From the NCBI GenBank assembly GCA_021740625.1, contig JAIOZK010000007.1:1-64000 (forward strand): a DNA stretch of 64,000 nt. Direction: 5' to 3'. The DNA is from Bacteroidales bacterium (GTDB taxonomy: Bacteria; Bacteroidota; Bacteroidia; Bacteroidales; JAIOZK01). Made by a program: the position numbers and the translations under genes. The notes under the pieces are model-generated. The model ran no database searches and had not been told where the DNA came from. It saw nothing but the letters and a program-made list of their open reading frames with translations. Positions within the stretch are counted from its first letter, which is position 1; each line of letters starts with the position of its first letter. This document shows positions 63,253-64,000 of the stretch, piece by piece.

Positions 63253-64000
63253 ATGATGTTCAACGAATTTATTTTTACACCAGATAATAAGAAACAATTA
63301 CAGGACTTCAAAACCAGTTGGCAGAGTAGATACAACAATAAGAAAGAAGCCCACAAAGAGCTTGAGAAGGGAATAAAAAAAATGCGAAAGTTACAGGACA
63401 AGCTTTATGCTTCTGATACTTATGCATTGCTGATCATTTTTCAGGCAATGGATGCAGCCGGTAAGGATGGTACGATCAAACACGTGATGTCAGGAATTAA
63501 CCCACAGGGCTGCCAGGTGAAAAGCTTCAAAGCTCCCAGCCAGGAAGAACTGGATCATGGTTATATGTGGCGTTGTATGAAAGAATTGCCCGAGCGTGGA
63601 AAGATCGGGATTTTTAACCGATCTTATTATGAAGAGGTTCTGGTGACAAGGGTACATCCGGAGATTATCGCAAAAAATCAGAAAATTCCCGGTATCAATC
63701 AACTCAAAGATATAGATGATTCATTCTGGCAAAACCGTTATTCCGATATTGTATGTTTTGAAGAATACATGAACCGGAATGGCATCAAAATCCTTAAGTT
63801 CTTCCTGAATATTTCAAAAGAAGAACAAAAGCAGCGCTTCTTGAAAAGGATCAATAACCCGGACAAGAACTGGAAAATTTCGCTTTCGGATTTCCAGGAA
63901 AGAAGATACTGGACACAATATATGAAGGCATACGAAAGTATGCTTCAGAACACTTCTACCGAAACGGCTCCCTGGTACGTAATCCCCGCTGACAACAAAC
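63253..64000 (+). CDS. ppk2: Polyphosphate kinase 2, truncated by the window end
   Basis: The frame starts at ATG 63253 and is open to the end of the window, giving 249 codons of a protein usually ~270-300 residues long. Walker A is FQAMDAAGKDGTIKHVMSGI, with QGCQVKSFKAPS, then FNRSYYEEVLVTRVHPEII (Walker B and lid region) and FFLNISKEEQKQRFLKRI...NWKISLSDFQERRYW. PPK2 enzymes make NTPs from polyphosphate and NDP or NMP. It is divergent from the methyltransferase gene, with a long AT-rich promoter region. Confidence 0.95.
   Translation, partial: MMFNEFIFTPDNKKQLQDFKTSWQSRYNNKKEAHKELEKGIKKMRKLQDKLYASDTYALLIIFQAMDAAGKDGTIKHVMSGINPQGCQVKSFKAPSQEELDHGYMWRCMKELPERGKIGIFNRSYYEEVLVTRVHPEIIAKNQKIPGINQLKDIDDSFWQNRYSDIVCFEEYMNRNGIKILKFFLNISKEEQKQRFLKRINNPDKNWKISLSDFQERRYWTQYMKAYESMLQNTSTETAPWYVIPADNK

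Overview
The window looks like a chromosome segment of an anaerobic or facultative member of the Bacteroidota, probably Bacteroidales/Marinilabiliales-like. The evidence is several secreted proteins with type IX secretion (T9SS) C-terminal domains, LruC, FISUMP and VCBS proteins, Bacteroidota -33 TTTG / -7 TAnnTTTG promoters, AraC/hybrid-kinase regulation and a complete sodium-pumping methylmalonyl-CoA decarboxylase operon. I cannot name a genus from the sequence alone.

Layout. 0.5-6.9 kb: a large T9SS surface protein split by a single-base frameshift, hemW, and a secreted VCBS/FG-GAP protein. 7.0-11.8 kb: mce-mmdA-mmdD-mmdC-mmdB (methylmalonyl-CoA epimerase plus decarboxylase) followed by udk. 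11.8-20.8 kb: LamG/LruC and beta-propeller lipoproteins, tRNA-Arg(CCU), metG, an S66 LD-carboxypeptidase, a YraN-family protein and an RluB-type pseudouridine synthase. 20.8-21.7 kb: a decayed SBBP-like secreted protein.

21.8-44.9 kb is the most interesting part. It is a compact block of stress, sensory and envelope genes: a GH130 enzyme, small Thivi_2564-, YtxH- and lmo0937-type proteins, a CHRD lipoprotein, two paralogous hybrid histidine kinases, a CheB-CheR-PAS fusion, a solo PAS protein, an HPF/RaiA-type protein, a GT4 fusion, a cupin, a B12-radical SAM protein, an HMA-like/AraC regulator, two OmpA proteins and a triple helix-hairpin-helix protein. Eight transcription units in this block start with the same promoter element, never seen outside it: box A (GTGTGAATGATGTAA), then box B (GTGTAAT) 30 bp later (31 in one copy), then a -7 element (TTTA/G) exactly 32 bp after box B. 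Each copy points at the gene it precedes, and several start on or next to the stop codon of the previous gene. I read this as one regulon with a dedicated activator. The AraC protein encoded inside the block is one candidate; the two response-regulator hybrids are indirect candidates.

45.0-48.4 kb: an aldehyde:ferredoxin oxidoreductase-family gene sits between two broken mscS copies, next to tRNA-Asn(GUU). 48.5-58 kb: an exported protein, an AAA/DUF4143 ATPase and a GIY-YIG protein among many intergenic repeats with very GC-rich hairpins, then T9SS and FISUMP proteins and a LytS/LytTR two-component pair separated by one of those repeats. 58-64 kb: a zinc-ribbon protein, mscL, a YCF48-like lipoprotein, a C10 protease with a T9SS tail, a methyltransferase/NUDIX-RsbRD operon, and the 5' part of ppk2, cut by the window end.

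At least four genes are broken by a missing base in a short T or A run (T6, T6, A4, A4). Some of these breaks may be assembly errors rather than biology.
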